DNA from: an uncultured Pelagibacteraceae bacterium
GTDB taxonomy: Bacteria > Pseudomonadota > Alphaproteobacteria > Pelagibacterales > Pelagibacteraceae
Direction of reading: 5' to 3'
Length of the DNA: 64,000 nt
Assembly (NCBI GenBank): GCA_902624075.1
Contig: CACNWC010000001.1
Location: forward strand, 92,120-156,119
Part shown: positions 49,228-59,312 of the stretch, piece after piece
How positions within the stretch are numbered: position 1 is the stretch's first letter
Layout: every line of letters begins with the position of its first letter
The notes under the pieces: model-generated
Seen by the model: the letters and a program-made list of their open reading frames with translations, nothing else
Database searches by the model: none
Told to the model about the DNA's origin: nothing
Program-made: the position numbers and the translations under genes

Positions 49228-49608
49228 TTATTTTGATTTTTTTTTCTTTAATCCTAGCTTATCGCTATGTCTCAATCTTAGAATTACTATTGCTCCGGCT
49301 ATAAGTACTATAGCTACAGCTTCATAAACCAGCGCTGCAGGATCCATTTCTTTTCCTTGAAGAATGATAAATCGAGCTAAAGCCGTAATTGCAATTAATA
49401 AAGGCAGCGTAATACTAATTGATTGTTGGTCCCAAAAAACTCTTACCATTGCCAGTACTTCTAAGTATAGAAACATTAAAAGCAAATCTGCCAAAGTTAC
49501 TGATTGATTTAAAAACATTTTTTTTATCTCAATTCCAACAGCAATTACTGTGCTGACTAAAATTATACACATTAGAACTAACTGTAAATTTTTTGCTATA
49601 TTTTGCAT
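49228..49608 (-). CDS. PsiE family phosphate-starvation-inducible membrane protein
   Basis: ORF; LLMFLYLEVLAMVRVFWDQQSISITLPLLIAITALARFIIL. Confidence 0.8.
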   Translation of the reverse strand: MQNIAKNLQLVLMCIILVSTVIAVGIEIKKMFLNQSVTLADLLLMFLYLEVLAMVRVFWDQQSISITLPLLIAITALARFIILQGKEMDPAALVYEAVAIVLIAGAIVILRLRHSDKLGLKKKKSK

Positions 49609-50066
49609 TATTTATCCTTACTAAATGGTAACCATTTTTCAAATACTGATTTTGATGAACCTTCATAGGGTATTGAATAAGAATATGGGTTAGGACTTGT
49701 TAATACCTCAATTCCTTTAGAAAAGATAAATATAAATACTATTACAAAAACAAGAACCATTATTTTAAAAGGATCAAAATTTTTGGTTTTAAAAACACTT
49801 GCAGAATTCTCTTCAGCTCTATGAAAATGTTTAAATGTCATATACACGGCAAATATCAAGCCAATGTGAGCTAAAAAAAGTCCAGTCCAACCAAATACAA
49901 AAGTTGTATATGAAAATACGTATAAACTAAAAACAGTAGTCCAAATAAAACTTAAAACCAGTAGAATTTGTAATCTTACAGTTTTAGGAAGAGAGCGAAG
50001 ATCATTTTTGCTGTCATCAAACAAAATGTTTGCGGCGTCTCTCATCCAATTTTTTAACGATTCCAT
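49608..50066 (-). CDS. membrane protein, unknown
   Basis: ORF with three predicted TM helices; overlaps the psiE-like gene. Confidence 0.6.
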   Translation of the reverse strand: MESLKNWMRDAANILFDDSKNDLRSLPKTVRLQILLVLSFIWTTVFSLYVFSYTTFVFGWTGLFLAHIGLIFAVYMTFKHFHRAEENSASVFKTKNFDPFKIMVLVFVIVFIFIFSKGIEVLTSPNPYSYSIPYEGSSKSVFEKWLPFSKDK

Positions 50067-50127
50067 AGAATTAAATTATGTTTTTTTTTAAAAATAAACA
50101 ATCCTTAAATTGTCCTAAAATAAATAG

Positions 50128-51315
50128 CTAGTTTCTTAACTTTTTTTTGTGGAAATTAATAAATTTCTCCACATTTGATTTGTTAAATGATTTATTTTCT
50201 TCAAATGAAACTTTTTTCATTGAATAAGCCTCACTTTTGGTATCTCTAGATTGAATAATAATATTTCCTTTGTAAAGTTTTAGTTTAACGGATCCATTTA
50301 CTCTATTTTTTTTAAGATCTACAATTTTTTGAAGTTTAAATCTTTCTTTTGAGTACCAATAACCATTATAAATTAATTCTGCGTACCTAGACATAATAGC
50401 ATCTTTTTTGTGCATTGTTTTTTTATCTAATGTCACTGACTCAATTGCTCTATGTGCATGTATTAAAAGTGTTCCACCTGGAGTTTCATAAACTCCCCTT
50501 GATTTTATTCCTAGAAATCTATTCTCTACAAGATCAACTCTTCCGATTCCATTTTTCCCAGCTAATTGATTTAATCTTTCAAGTAATTTTGAAGGTTGTA
50601 ATTTTTTTCCATTGATTTCAATTGGATCTCCATTTTTAAAATTTATATTAACAAAAGTTGGTTTGCTAGGAGCTTTTTCTGGTGAAACAGTTCTTTGAAA
50701 AATAAATTCTGGAGCTGAATTTTTTGGATTTTCTAAAACTTTTCCTTCCGTTGAAGTATGAAATAAATTATCATCTACAGAAAAAGGAGGTGCACCTTTT
50801 TTATCTTTGGGTATAGATATTCTATACTTTTTTGCATAATTGATTAAGTCTGTTCTAGACTTTAAATTCCAAATTCTCCACGGCGCAATAACTTTAATTT
50901 TTGGACCAAAGTAATAATATCCGAGTTCAAATCTCACTTGGTCGTTTCCTTTCCCAGTAGCACCATGAGATACAGCGTAAGCTTTAAATTTTTTAGCAAC
51001 TTTAATTTGATCCTTTGCGATTAAAGGCCGTGCAATTGAAGTTCCCAATAGGTATACACCTTCATAAGTTGCGTGACCACGTATCATCGGGAAAACATAA
51101 TCTTTAACAAAAGTATCTTTTAAATCATTTATAATTATATTTTTTACTCCAAATTTTTTTGCATTTGATATAATTTTTTTTTTATCAATTTTTTGACCTA
51201 TGTCAGCAGTATAACAAATTACATCAGCATTATAATTTTCTTGCAACCATTTTAGAATTATAGATGTATCTAATCCACCAGAGTAGGCTAGAACAATTCT
51301 TTTTTTAGATTTCAT
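50128..51315 (-). CDS. argG: argininosuccinate synthase
   Basis: ORF; RIVLAYSGGLDTSIILKWLQE, SHGATGKGNDQVRFE, PWRIWNLKSRTDLINYA. Confidence 0.97.
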   Translation of the reverse strand: MKSKKRIVLAYSGGLDTSIILKWLQENYNADVICYTADIGQKIDKKKIISNAKKFGVKNIIINDLKDTFVKDYVFPMIRGHATYEGVYLLGTSIARPLIAKDQIKVAKKFKAYAVSHGATGKGNDQVRFELGYYYFGPKIKVIAPWRIWNLKSRTDLINYAKKYRISIPKDKKGAPPFSVDDNLFHTSTEGKVLENPKNSAPEFIFQRTVSPEKAPSKPTFVNINFKNGDPIEINGKKLQPSKLLERLNQLAGKNGIGRVDLVENRFLGIKSRGVYETPGGTLLIHAHRAIESVTLDKKTMHKKDAIMSRYAELIYNGYWYSKERFKLQKIVDLKKNRVNGSVKLKLYKGNIIIQSRDTKSEAYSMKKVSFEENKSFNKSNVEKFINFHKKKLRN

Positions 51316-51318
51316 TTA

Positions 51319-51831
51319 CTAACTGCATGCTTTTTTTGCAGTACTATATGCTTTTGTAAAACCTAGTAATGAATAATGGTCTATAGTTTGAGATCCTTTT
51401 TCATTATAGCCTGTTACCATAATTCTTGATCCTTTTTTCATTACTTTGACCATAATGTTTTCTTTTTTATTGCTAGTCATCCAGGCAAAACCTTGTTGTT
51501 TAATATCAAATTTAAATTTGTTATTTCCTGATGCAGCCAAAACAGAGTTATTCTTATTAAATTCATAACCTGCCGTTGTGCTAATTTCGTTGGAGATTTT
51601 TTCTCCTGGCCTAAAAGTTACAAATAATCTTGCATCTCTTTTATTTTTCTTTGGTGCTTGTAAAACAGGAATTGATTGTGCAAAACATACTTTACCTGAA
51701 GCTTCTGACATAACCATTACTTCCCAATCTTTAAATTTGCCAACTTTTTTCAGATTTTCTGCAAATGATTTTGAAAAAGTTATTAACAAAATAATTATAG
51801 ATAAAAATAAAGTTTTTTTAATTATGGACAT
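51319..51831 (-). CDS. invasion-associated locus B family protein
   Basis: ORF; signal peptide, FKDWEVMVMSEASGKVCFAQSIP, FAWMTSNKKENIMVKVMKKGSRIMVTG. Confidence 0.83.
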   Translation of the reverse strand: MSIIKKTLFLSIIILLITFSKSFAENLKKVGKFKDWEVMVMSEASGKVCFAQSIPVLQAPKKNKRDARLFVTFRPGEKISNEISTTAGYEFNKNNSVLAASGNNKFKFDIKQQGFAWMTSNKKENIMVKVMKKGSRIMVTGYNEKGSQTIDHYSLLGFTKAYSTAKKACS

Positions 51832-52859
51832 GGATTAGGATAAATTTTTTGTACCTCATTAATTTCATTTATAATTTCTTCAGTTAAATTTATATTTACA
51901 CTTTCTATATTAGTTTTCAACTGCTCCATTGTAGTCGCACCGATGATTACTGAAGTTACAAAAGATTGAGTTTCTAAAAACTTTAAAGACATTTGTGCTA
52001 AATCTAACTTGTATTTTTTGGATATTTTATAATAAGCTTCAATTGCTTTCTCCGCATTAGGCTTGTTATATCTAGTCCAGAAATCTTTATGAAGTGCTAT
52101 TCTAGACCCATTAGGTAATTGATTGTTTCTATATTTTCCCGATAGATATCCGCAGGCAAGCGGAGAATAGGCTAAAAGACCAGCATGTTCTCTTATTGAC
52201 ATTTCAGCTAGGCCCACTTCATAGGATCTGTTGAGTAAATTATATGGGTTTTGAACCGAAAGCATTCTCGGGAGATTATTATTTTTAGATATTTCTAAAA
52301 ATTTTGATAATCCCCATGGAGTTTCATTAGATAGACCCACGTATCTAATTTTACCTTGATCTATAAATTTTTTAAGATTTTCTAAAATATCTTCAAATTT
52401 AGTCCACTCGCTATTATCATCGTGGGTGTAACCTAATTTACCAAAAAAATTAGTATTTCTCTCTGGCCAGTGTAATTGATACAAATCAATGTAATCAGTC
52501 TTTAATCTTCTTAAACTGCCTTCTAAAGCTAAAGTAAGATTTTTTTTTCCAAATTGATTACCACCACCTCTAACATATTCTCTCATTGGTCCACAAACTT
52601 TTGAGGCAAGAATTACTTTGTCCCTTTTTTTTGTTCTTTTAAACCAATTACCAATAATTTCTTCTGTACTACCGAAAGTTTCCTCTTTTGGAGGTATAGA
52701 ATAAATTTCTGCTGTGTCCCAAAAGTTTACTCCTTTATCTAATGCATAATCCATTTGTTCAAAACCTTCGTCTTGAGTATTTTGTTCACCCCAAGTCATT
52801 GTACCGAGACAAATTGTACTTACATCAAGTTCAGTATTTCCTAATTTTTTGTAATTCAT
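51822..52859 (-). CDS. aldo/keto reductase
   Basis: ORF; KLGNTELDVSTICLGTMTWGEQNTQDEGFEQMDYALDKGVNFWDTAEIYSIPP, YIDLYQLHWPERN. Confidence 0.95.
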   Translation of the reverse strand: MNYKKLGNTELDVSTICLGTMTWGEQNTQDEGFEQMDYALDKGVNFWDTAEIYSIPPKEETFGSTEEIIGNWFKRTKKRDKVILASKVCGPMREYVRGGGNQFGKKNLTLALEGSLRRLKTDYIDLYQLHWPERNTNFFGKLGYTHDDNSEWTKFEDILENLKKFIDQGKIRYVGLSNETPWGLSKFLEISKNNNLPRMLSVQNPYNLLNRSYEVGLAEMSIREHAGLLAYSPLACGYLSGKYRNNQLPNGSRIALHKDFWTRYNKPNAEKAIEAYYKISKKYKLDLAQMSLKFLETQSFVTSVIIGATTMEQLKTNIESVNINLTEEIINEINEVQKIYPNPCP

Positions 52860-52928
52860 TCGGGCTTTTTGTGTTAATTTTTTAAGACATCTTGAATAAT
52901 AAATAAAAGACTATATATTTCTAACATA

Positions 52929-53690
52929 ATGGAATTTGATAAAAAAGGAATACTTGCAAGAGCAAAAGCAGCTGCTCAAGAAACTTCAGTAACTGATGAA
53001 GGTTTAAGAGCTTACATGCTTAAAGTTTATAATTACATGGCAACAGGAATATTATTAACAGGTATTGTTGCTCTTTTTACATTTAAAATGTCAGTGGTTA
53101 CAAGTGATTCTGGATCTATAATTGGTTTAACACAGATGGGTAATGCAATTTACATGTCGGGTTTAAAATGGATTGTTATGTTAGCTCCCCTAGGTATTGT
53201 TTTCTATATGAGTTTTGGAATTAATAAAATGAGTGCCTCAAAAGCTCAAACGACTTTTTGGGTTTTCGCAGCCCTAATGGGTTTATCTTTATCTTCAATA
53301 CTATTAGTTTATACAGGATTAAGTGTTACCAGAGTTTTTTTTATATGCTCTGCTACGTTTGGAGCTATGAGTATCTATGGTTATACAACCAAGAGAGATC
53401 TAACTAAGTTTGGTTCTTTTCTAATGATGGGATTAATAGGAATTATTATTGCCTCTTTAGTAAACATTTTTATGAAATCATCCATGATGTATTTTGTCAT
53501 TTCAGTTTTAGGTGTTTTAATTTTTGTAGGTCTTACTGCGTATGATACTCAAAAAATCAAAAATATGTATACAGTTAGTGACAGTGGTGAGATCATGGGC
53601 AAAAAAGCAGTGATGGGTGCTTTAACTCTTTATCTTGATTTCATAAATTTATTTATTATGCTTCTAAGACTTTTTGGTCAAAGAAGATAA
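52929..53690 (+). CDS. Bax inhibitor-1/YccA family membrane protein
   Basis: ORF; VYNYMATGILLTGIVALFTF, GLTAYDTQKIKNMY, LTLYLDFINLFIMLLRLFG. Confidence 0.95.
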   Translation: MEFDKKGILARAKAAAQETSVTDEGLRAYMLKVYNYMATGILLTGIVALFTFKMSVVTSDSGSIIGLTQMGNAIYMSGLKWIVMLAPLGIVFYMSFGINKMSASKAQTTFWVFAALMGLSLSSILLVYTGLSVTRVFFICSATFGAMSIYGYTTKRDLTKFGSFLMMGLIGIIIASLVNIFMKSSMMYFVISVLGVLIFVGLTAYDTQKIKNMYTVSDSGEIMGKKAVMGALTLYLDFINLFIMLLRLFGQRR

Positions 53691-53698
53691 TTATATTT

Positions 53699-54040
53699 TC
53701 AAAGCTTTTTCCAATTAGTATTTTTTAAAAGTTCACTTAAGTCAAATGAGTTCTTTAATATGTTTCCATTGGTATCAGTTATTAAATACTTAAGATTTTT
53801 GTTTTTTGGTTTAAAATTTTTACATATTTTATAGAGTTCATTTTCAGCAGTATTTTTAAAAACACTAAAGCCTACCTGTTTGCTTGATATATTAAGTCCA
53901 TAATCTTTCCAAGAACCCTCAGAAACCATTTTTGCATATAAATCTAAAATAACTTTTAGTTCATCTTTTTCAAAAAAATGTTTATTTTCTATTTTTTTAT
54001 CTTGAATATTATTTACTACTAATCGTAAGTTATTTTTCAT
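53699..54040 (-). CDS. DUF2794 family protein
   Basis: ORF; FEKDELKVILDLYAKMVSEGSWKDYGLNISSKQVGFSVFKNTAE. Confidence 0.82.
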   Translation of the reverse strand: MKNNLRLVVNNIQDKKIENKHFFEKDELKVILDLYAKMVSEGSWKDYGLNISSKQVGFSVFKNTAENELYKICKNFKPKNKNLKYLITDTNGNILKNSFDLSELLKNTNWKKL

Positions 54041-54584
54041 CAGTTTTATATTTGTTAATCAATCCTATTTGAAAACCTGTAAAAATAAAAGTAATAGGTA
54101 ATAAACCCCAAACTTTGAAATTTACCCATAATTCTTCCGATTGTGTTCTCCACACAAGTTCATTTAATATTGCAAGGCTAAAGAAGAAATATATCCATCT
54201 TCTATTCAAAATTTCCCAACCTTCATCAGTTAAAGAAATTGATTTACCCATTAATTTTTTTAGAACAGGTTCATTTGTAAAATATTTTCCGAATACTAAA
54301 GCTAAGCCAAATAAAATATTTATTATTGTAGGTTTAATATAAATAAATATTGGATTATCGAAATAAATTGTTAGTCCTCCAAAAAAAGTAATTAATATTC
54401 CACTAATTAAGGGAATTTTTGGAATTTTTTTTTCTAAAAACCACATTACTCCTAATGCTATTATTGTCGCAATTATAAAAGGAGGTATAGCAACCTTTAA
54501 ATCTTTATCACTATCGTAATAGTAGTAAAAAAAAATTACCAAAGGCCCAAAATCACAGAGAAACTTTAAAAAGGATTTATTCAC
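54030..54584 (-). CDS. YciB/septation protein A-like membrane protein
   Basis: ORF; FLCDFGPLVIFFYYYYDSD, NRRWIYFFFSLAILNELVWRTQSEELWVNFKVWGLLPITFIFTGFQ. Confidence 0.92.
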   Translation of the reverse strand: MNKSFLKFLCDFGPLVIFFYYYYDSDKDLKVAIPPFIIATIIALGVMWFLEKKIPKIPLISGILITFFGGLTIYFDNPIFIYIKPTIINILFGLALVFGKYFTNEPVLKKLMGKSISLTDEGWEILNRRWIYFFFSLAILNELVWRTQSEELWVNFKVWGLLPITFIFTGFQIGLINKYKTDEK

Positions 54585-54672
54585 TTTAAAGATATTAACA
54601 TAAATAATTTTTTAACAAAAATTATAAATTTTTCTTATTGATTTTTATTTTTAAATACCCATACTAAAATAA

Positions 54673-54993
54673 ATGGCAATTCAAAAAGCTAAATTCTCAA
54701 TTGGAGATATAGTCAAACATAAACATTTCGAGTTCAGAGGTGTTATTTATGATGTTGACTTTGAATTTAACAATTCTGAAGAATGGTATCAATCTATCCC
54801 GAAAAATGTGAGACCAAGGAAGAATCAACCATTCTATCATTTATTAGCTGAAAATGATGAAATTACATATGAGGCATATGTTTCAGAACAAAATTTATTA
54901 ATTGATGACTCTGATGAACCAATAAAACACCCTCTTATAGAGGAAATTTTTTCAGGCAAAAAAGGCTCAAGTTATTTTAAGCAATCTAACTAG
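54673..54993 (+). CDS. hspQ: heat shock protein HspQ
   Basis: ORF; AKFSIGDIVKHKHFEFRGVIYDVDFEFNNSEEWYQSIPKNVRPRKNQPFYHLLAEND. Confidence 0.95.
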   Translation: MAIQKAKFSIGDIVKHKHFEFRGVIYDVDFEFNNSEEWYQSIPKNVRPRKNQPFYHLLAENDEITYEAYVSEQNLLIDDSDEPIKHPLIEEIFSGKKGSSYFKQSN

Positions 54994-55058
54994 ATATCAT
55001 TTTTTAAACACATTTAGCTCAAATCTTAGACACACCAGAGATCTAAATTAATGTTAAT

Positions 55059-55123
55059 TCTGATCAAGGATGTAAATTATTTACCCTTCGTTCTTGTTAT
55101 CTCCCTCTACATTCTTGATCGGA
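55059..55123 (+). ncRNA. candidate structured RNA / 5' leader upstream of the ccm cluster
   Basis: 16 consecutive base pairs (55059-55074 with 55108-55123), including two pairs that form only as G.U on a + strand transcript; 33-nt loop. Confidence 0.45.
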
Positions 55124-55177
55124 TAATTTTTCACATTAATTTAAATAAATTTCATATTAAGGTATAAATAAAATTGT

Positions 55178-55885
55178 ATGTTTAAATATTTTGAACCAAA
55201 TAAAATTTTCTCAGTAACATCTAAAGCACCAAAGTATGTACTAATATTATTCATAATTGTTTTGACTATAGGTTTAACTGAGTCCTTGATATTTTCTCCT
55301 GAAGATTACTTACAGAGTCATTCAGTGAGAATAATGTATGTGCATGTTCCAGCGGCATGGATTACTCTCGGGATTTTTTCTACAATTACTTTTTTATCTG
55401 TAGTTGGATATATTTTTAGATTAAAAAATTTTTTTTTGATTTCTAAAAGTTTAGCTCCTTCAGGACTTATTTTTAATATTATAGCATTAGTAACAGGTTC
55501 AATCTGGGGGAAACCAACCTGGGGAACGTGGTGGGCATGGGATGCAAGAATTACCTCAATGTTAATTCTTTTATTATTTTATATAATGTATTTGTTAGCT
55601 TGGAGAATATATGAAAACAATAATCAGGTATTCAAAATAACTTCAATAATTACAATTTTTGGAATAATAAATGTCCCAATAATAAAATATTCAGTTGATT
55701 GGTGGAATACATTACATCAACCAGCTTCAATCAATATTTTATCAAAGTCTACTATTCATGAGTCTATGCTTATACCATTAATGATAATGACTGCGGCATT
55801 TACACTATTTTCACTATTAATTTTTTTAATGAAATATAATACAGAACTGATAAAGATTAAAAATAAAGGTTTAGATAGATTATGA
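55178..55885 (+). CDS. ccmC: heme exporter/transporter protein CcmC
   Basis: ORF; RIMYVHVPAAWITLGIF, GSIWGKPTWGTWWAWDARITSMLIL, YSVDWWNTLHQPAS. Confidence 0.96.
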   Translation: MFKYFEPNKIFSVTSKAPKYVLILFIIVLTIGLTESLIFSPEDYLQSHSVRIMYVHVPAAWITLGIFSTITFLSVVGYIFRLKNFFLISKSLAPSGLIFNIIALVTGSIWGKPTWGTWWAWDARITSMLILLLFYIMYLLAWRIYENNNQVFKITSIITIFGIINVPIIKYSVDWWNTLHQPASINILSKSTIHESMLIPLMIMTAAFTLFSLLIFLMKYNTELIKIKNKGLDRL

Positions 55886-56109
55886 TAACAAACATACTTT
55901 TTATGAACGGATATGGACTTTATGTTTGGTCTGCATTTACGTTTACTCTTTTTAGCTTTGCTTTACTTTATATAATAATAAAAATTCAGTTTATAAAAGA
56001 AAAGAAAAAATTCATAGCTAAATATGGAACTTTAAATCCAAAAAGAGCATCCTTTGCAAAATCACAAAGTATTATTAAAGATATATTATCTAATACGTCA
56101 AATATTTAA
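55882..56109 (+). CDS. ccmD: heme exporter protein CcmD
   Basis: ORF; FMNGYGLYVWSAFTFTLFSFALLYIIIK; position between ccmC and ccmE. Confidence 0.85.
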   Translation: MITNILFMNGYGLYVWSAFTFTLFSFALLYIIIKIQFIKEKKKFIAKYGTLNPKRASFAKSQSIIKDILSNTSNI

Positions 56110-56119
56110 ACTTTAAGCC

Positions 56120-56539
56120 ATGTATGGTAAAAAAGTTAAATTAAGATTTTTTTTTATAATATCAATTATAATTGTCTTAGTTTTATCTGTCTTTCTTATT
56201 CTAAAATCACTTGAGGAGAATGTAGTATATTTTCAATCACCGTCCGAAATAAATAAATTTAGTGAATTTGAAAAAAAAAAGATAAGAATTGGAGGAATGG
56301 TAAAAGAAGATTCTATTAAAGCTAATTCGAATGAAATCAGTTTTGTGATTACTGATTTTAAAAATGAAATAAATGTAGTCTATTCTGGTGTGGTGCCAAA
56401 TCTTTTTGAAGAAGGCAAGGGAGTTGTTGCTGAAGGATTTTTAAAGGATAAAAATTTTTTTTTAGCATCAAAAATTTTGGCAAAACATGATGAAAACTAT
56501 ATGCCACCTGAAGTAAAGGCTGCATTGGGGGAGAACTAA
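56120..56539 (+). CDS. ccmE: cytochrome c maturation protein CcmE
   Basis: [70 protein letters not shown]. Confidence 0.96.
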   Translation: MYGKKVKLRFFFIISIIIVLVLSVFLILKSLEENVVYFQSPSEINKFSEFEKKKIRIGGMVKEDSIKANSNEISFVITDFKNEINVVYSGVVPNLFEEGKGVVAEGFLKDKNFFLASKILAKHDENYMPPEVKAALGEN

Positions 56540-56542
56540 GTT

Positions 56543-58420
56543 TTGGCAAGCCTAATTGGATACTATTCTCTTATAGTTGGTGGATTTTTATCTTTTTTTA
56601 TAATTATTTTTTCTGTAAAAAATTTTAAAAGTTCTGAAACACTTGATAATAGAATTATCTTTTTTTCTTTTCTTCAATTACTTTTGGTTTTTATAAGTTT
56701 TTTGGGACTTATAATTTCTTTTATTAATTCTGATTTTAGTAATGAGACTGTTTTTAATCATTCACATACCACGAAACCATTACTATATAAAATTGCTGGA
56801 ACATGGGGCAATCATGAAGGAAGCTTATTATTGTGGTTACTTGTACTGACATTATTCATTTTTTTATTTATTTTAAAATCGAAAAAACAACCAACAAAGT
56901 ACGTAATTTTAACTTTACTATTTCAACAAATAATAATTGTTGGATTTTTCATTTTTATATTAAAAACATCCAGTCCATTTAATTATATATTTCCAGTTCC
57001 CAAAGAGGGTCTTGGTCTTAATCCAATATTACAAGATCCAGCTTTGGCTATTCATCCTCCAATTTTATATTTAGGATATGTTGGCTCCTCGATTATTTTT
57101 TCCTCAACTCTTTCTGCGGTAACTTTAAATTACATAACAAAAAAATGGGCTTCTCATATTAAACAGTGGGTTTTAATTTCCTGGATTTTTTTAACTTTAG
57201 GAATTCTTCTTGGATCGATTTGGGCTTACTATGAGTTAGGCTGGGGTGGATTTTGGTTTTGGGATCCAGTTGAAAATGTATCTTTAATGCCCTGGCTTGC
57301 ACTGACCACATTAATACATTGTATTTTAGTTTTAGAAAAAAGATCGTTTTTAACCTCCTGGGTAGTCATTTTATCTATTTCAACATTTACTTTGAGCATG
57401 AGTGGTACTTTTTTAGTAAGATCTGGAATATTAAATTCAGTTCATACTTTCGCAAATGATCCTGAGAGAGGATTATATATTTTACTTTTTTTATTTTCAC
57501 TTATTTTTTTATCTTTATTTATTTTCTTTTTTTTTCATAAACAAAATGAAAATTTTAAAATTTCTTTATCTTTTTTAAGCAAAGAAACATTTATTTTGAT
57601 AAACAATTGGTTTATGATGTATTTTCTTTCAGTAGTTTTAATTGGAACAATTTACCCAATATTCCTAGAAGTTATTTTATCGGAAAAAATATCTGTTGGA
57701 CCACCATTTTACCATAAATTGATTGTTCCATTTTTGATTCCTTTTTTATTTTTTATGACCATAGGGCCAAAGTTAAAGTGGATGAAATCAGATTTATCAA
57801 AAAAAATTAATTTAATTGTATTTTTTATAATTTCTCTTTTAGTTGCATCTTTAATAGTAAAAAATTTAAAAATTGAATTCTTATTAAATACTATCTTGAT
57901 CACATTTTCGTTTTACTTATTTTTTGTCACGCTTAGTGATTTCGTAAGTAAAAAATACAAAAATTTACCTCAAAATATTGCACATTTTGGATTTAGTTTA
58001 TTCATAATTAGTATCTTATTTAATAATATTTTTACAACCGAAATAATAACAAATTTAAAAGTTGGCGAAAAATTTGAGTCTGAAAATTATAAAATAAAAT
58101 TTGAGAATTTATATCAAAAAGATAAAAAAAACTTTAAATCAATAATAGGTAAATTTAAAATAGAAAATTCTCAAGGTGATGTTGAAATTATGGAACCAGA
58201 ATTGAGAATTTATAATCAGCCCAACATTTCCACGAGCGAGGCAGATATAAGAACCAACTTATTGTCAGATAAATTTATAACTATGAATATTGTTCAAAAT
58301 CAGGAATATTTTAATATAAGATATCAAACTAAACCATTCATGATGTGGATTTGGTTGTCGGTTTTATTAATTACCATAAGTGGATTTGTAAGTTTTTTTA
58401 AAAAAAAATATGAAAATTAG
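56543..58420 (+). CDS. ccmF: heme lyase CcmF/NrfE family subunit
   Basis: ORF (TTG start); [40 protein letters not shown]-like WWD motif, [24 protein letters not shown]. Confidence 0.96.
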   Translation: [625 protein letters not shown]

Positions 58421-58928
58421 GATTTTTCCCGTATCAATAATTTTTTTATTTATAGTTATTTTTATAGTTTTTTTAAAAGGATTGAAAAATCCAAATATTT
58501 ATAAACCAAAAACTGATGTAAAAAAAAATATTCCATTATTAAATTTTGAACTATTTGAATCAAATAAAAAGATAAATTCTAATGAAATTTTTGTAGATGA
58601 TGAATTTTATTTAATGAACATTTGGTCATCTTGGTGCGCTCCTTGTAGAGATGAACATGTTTTCCTAATTAAATTAAGTAAAGAAAAAAACTTAAAACTT
58701 GTAGGTCTCAACTATAAAGATAATTTTATTAATGCTAAGAATTTTTTAGATGAGCTAAACAATCCTTATGAGATAATAATAACAGATAAAGATGGTTTAG
58801 TAGCAATTGAATGGGGAGCTTATGGAGTTCCAGAAACCTTTTTAATTCATAAAAAAAAAATTATAAAAAAAATCATTGGTCCTTTAAATATTGATTTAGT
58901 TTTAGAAATAAAGGAATTAGTAAAATAA
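58410..58928 (+). CDS. ccmG: thiol:disulfide interchange protein CcmG/DsbE
   Basis: ORF; LMNIWSSWCAPCRDEHVFLIKL, WGAYGVPETFLI. Confidence 0.94.
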   Translation: MKIRIFPVSIIFLFIVIFIVFLKGLKNPNIYKPKTDVKKNIPLLNFELFESNKKINSNEIFVDDEFYLMNIWSSWCAPCRDEHVFLIKLSKEKNLKLVGLNYKDNFINAKNFLDELNNPYEIIITDKDGLVAIEWGAYGVPETFLIHKKKIIKKIIGPLNIDLVLEIKELVK

Positions 58929-59293
58929 TGAGATTTGTAAATTTATTTTTTGTGATTTTTTTCATTTTTTCATTAAAAGTTTCTTTTGCACAAGAAGGTA
59001 ATTTAAAAAATAAAATAACAAAAAATTTAAGATGTTTAATTTGTCAAGGGCAATCTGTTTATGATTCAGACTCTGAATTTGCAAATAGTGTAAAAATTTT
59101 AGTTGATAAAAAATTAAATGAGGGCTTTTCAGAAAAAGAAATTTATGTTTTTTTAAAGGAAAGATATGGTGAATGGATTTTATATGATCCAGAATTCTCT
59201 AAAATTACTTATTTTCTTTGGTTATTACCTATAATCTTATTCTTAATAGGGGGTGCAATTATTTTAAAAATATTTAATATAAGAAAAAATTAA
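58928..59293 (+). CDS. ccmH: cytochrome c-type biogenesis protein CcmH
   Basis: ORF; NLRCLICQGQSVYDSDSEFANSVKILVDKKLNEGFSEKEIYVFLKERYGEWILYDPEF. Confidence 0.95.
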   Translation: MRFVNLFFVIFFIFSLKVSFAQEGNLKNKITKNLRCLICQGQSVYDSDSEFANSVKILVDKKLNEGFSEKEIYVFLKERYGEWILYDPEFSKITYFLWLLPIILFLIGGAIILKIFNIRKN

Positions 59294-59312
59294 GTATATT
59301 TCATTTTACTTT

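Noticed and set aside
55024-55048. Second small hairpin ttaga...tctaa upstream of the ccm leader hairpin
   Set aside because: Only 5 A/T-rich pairs with an 11-nt loop; expected by chance at this composition
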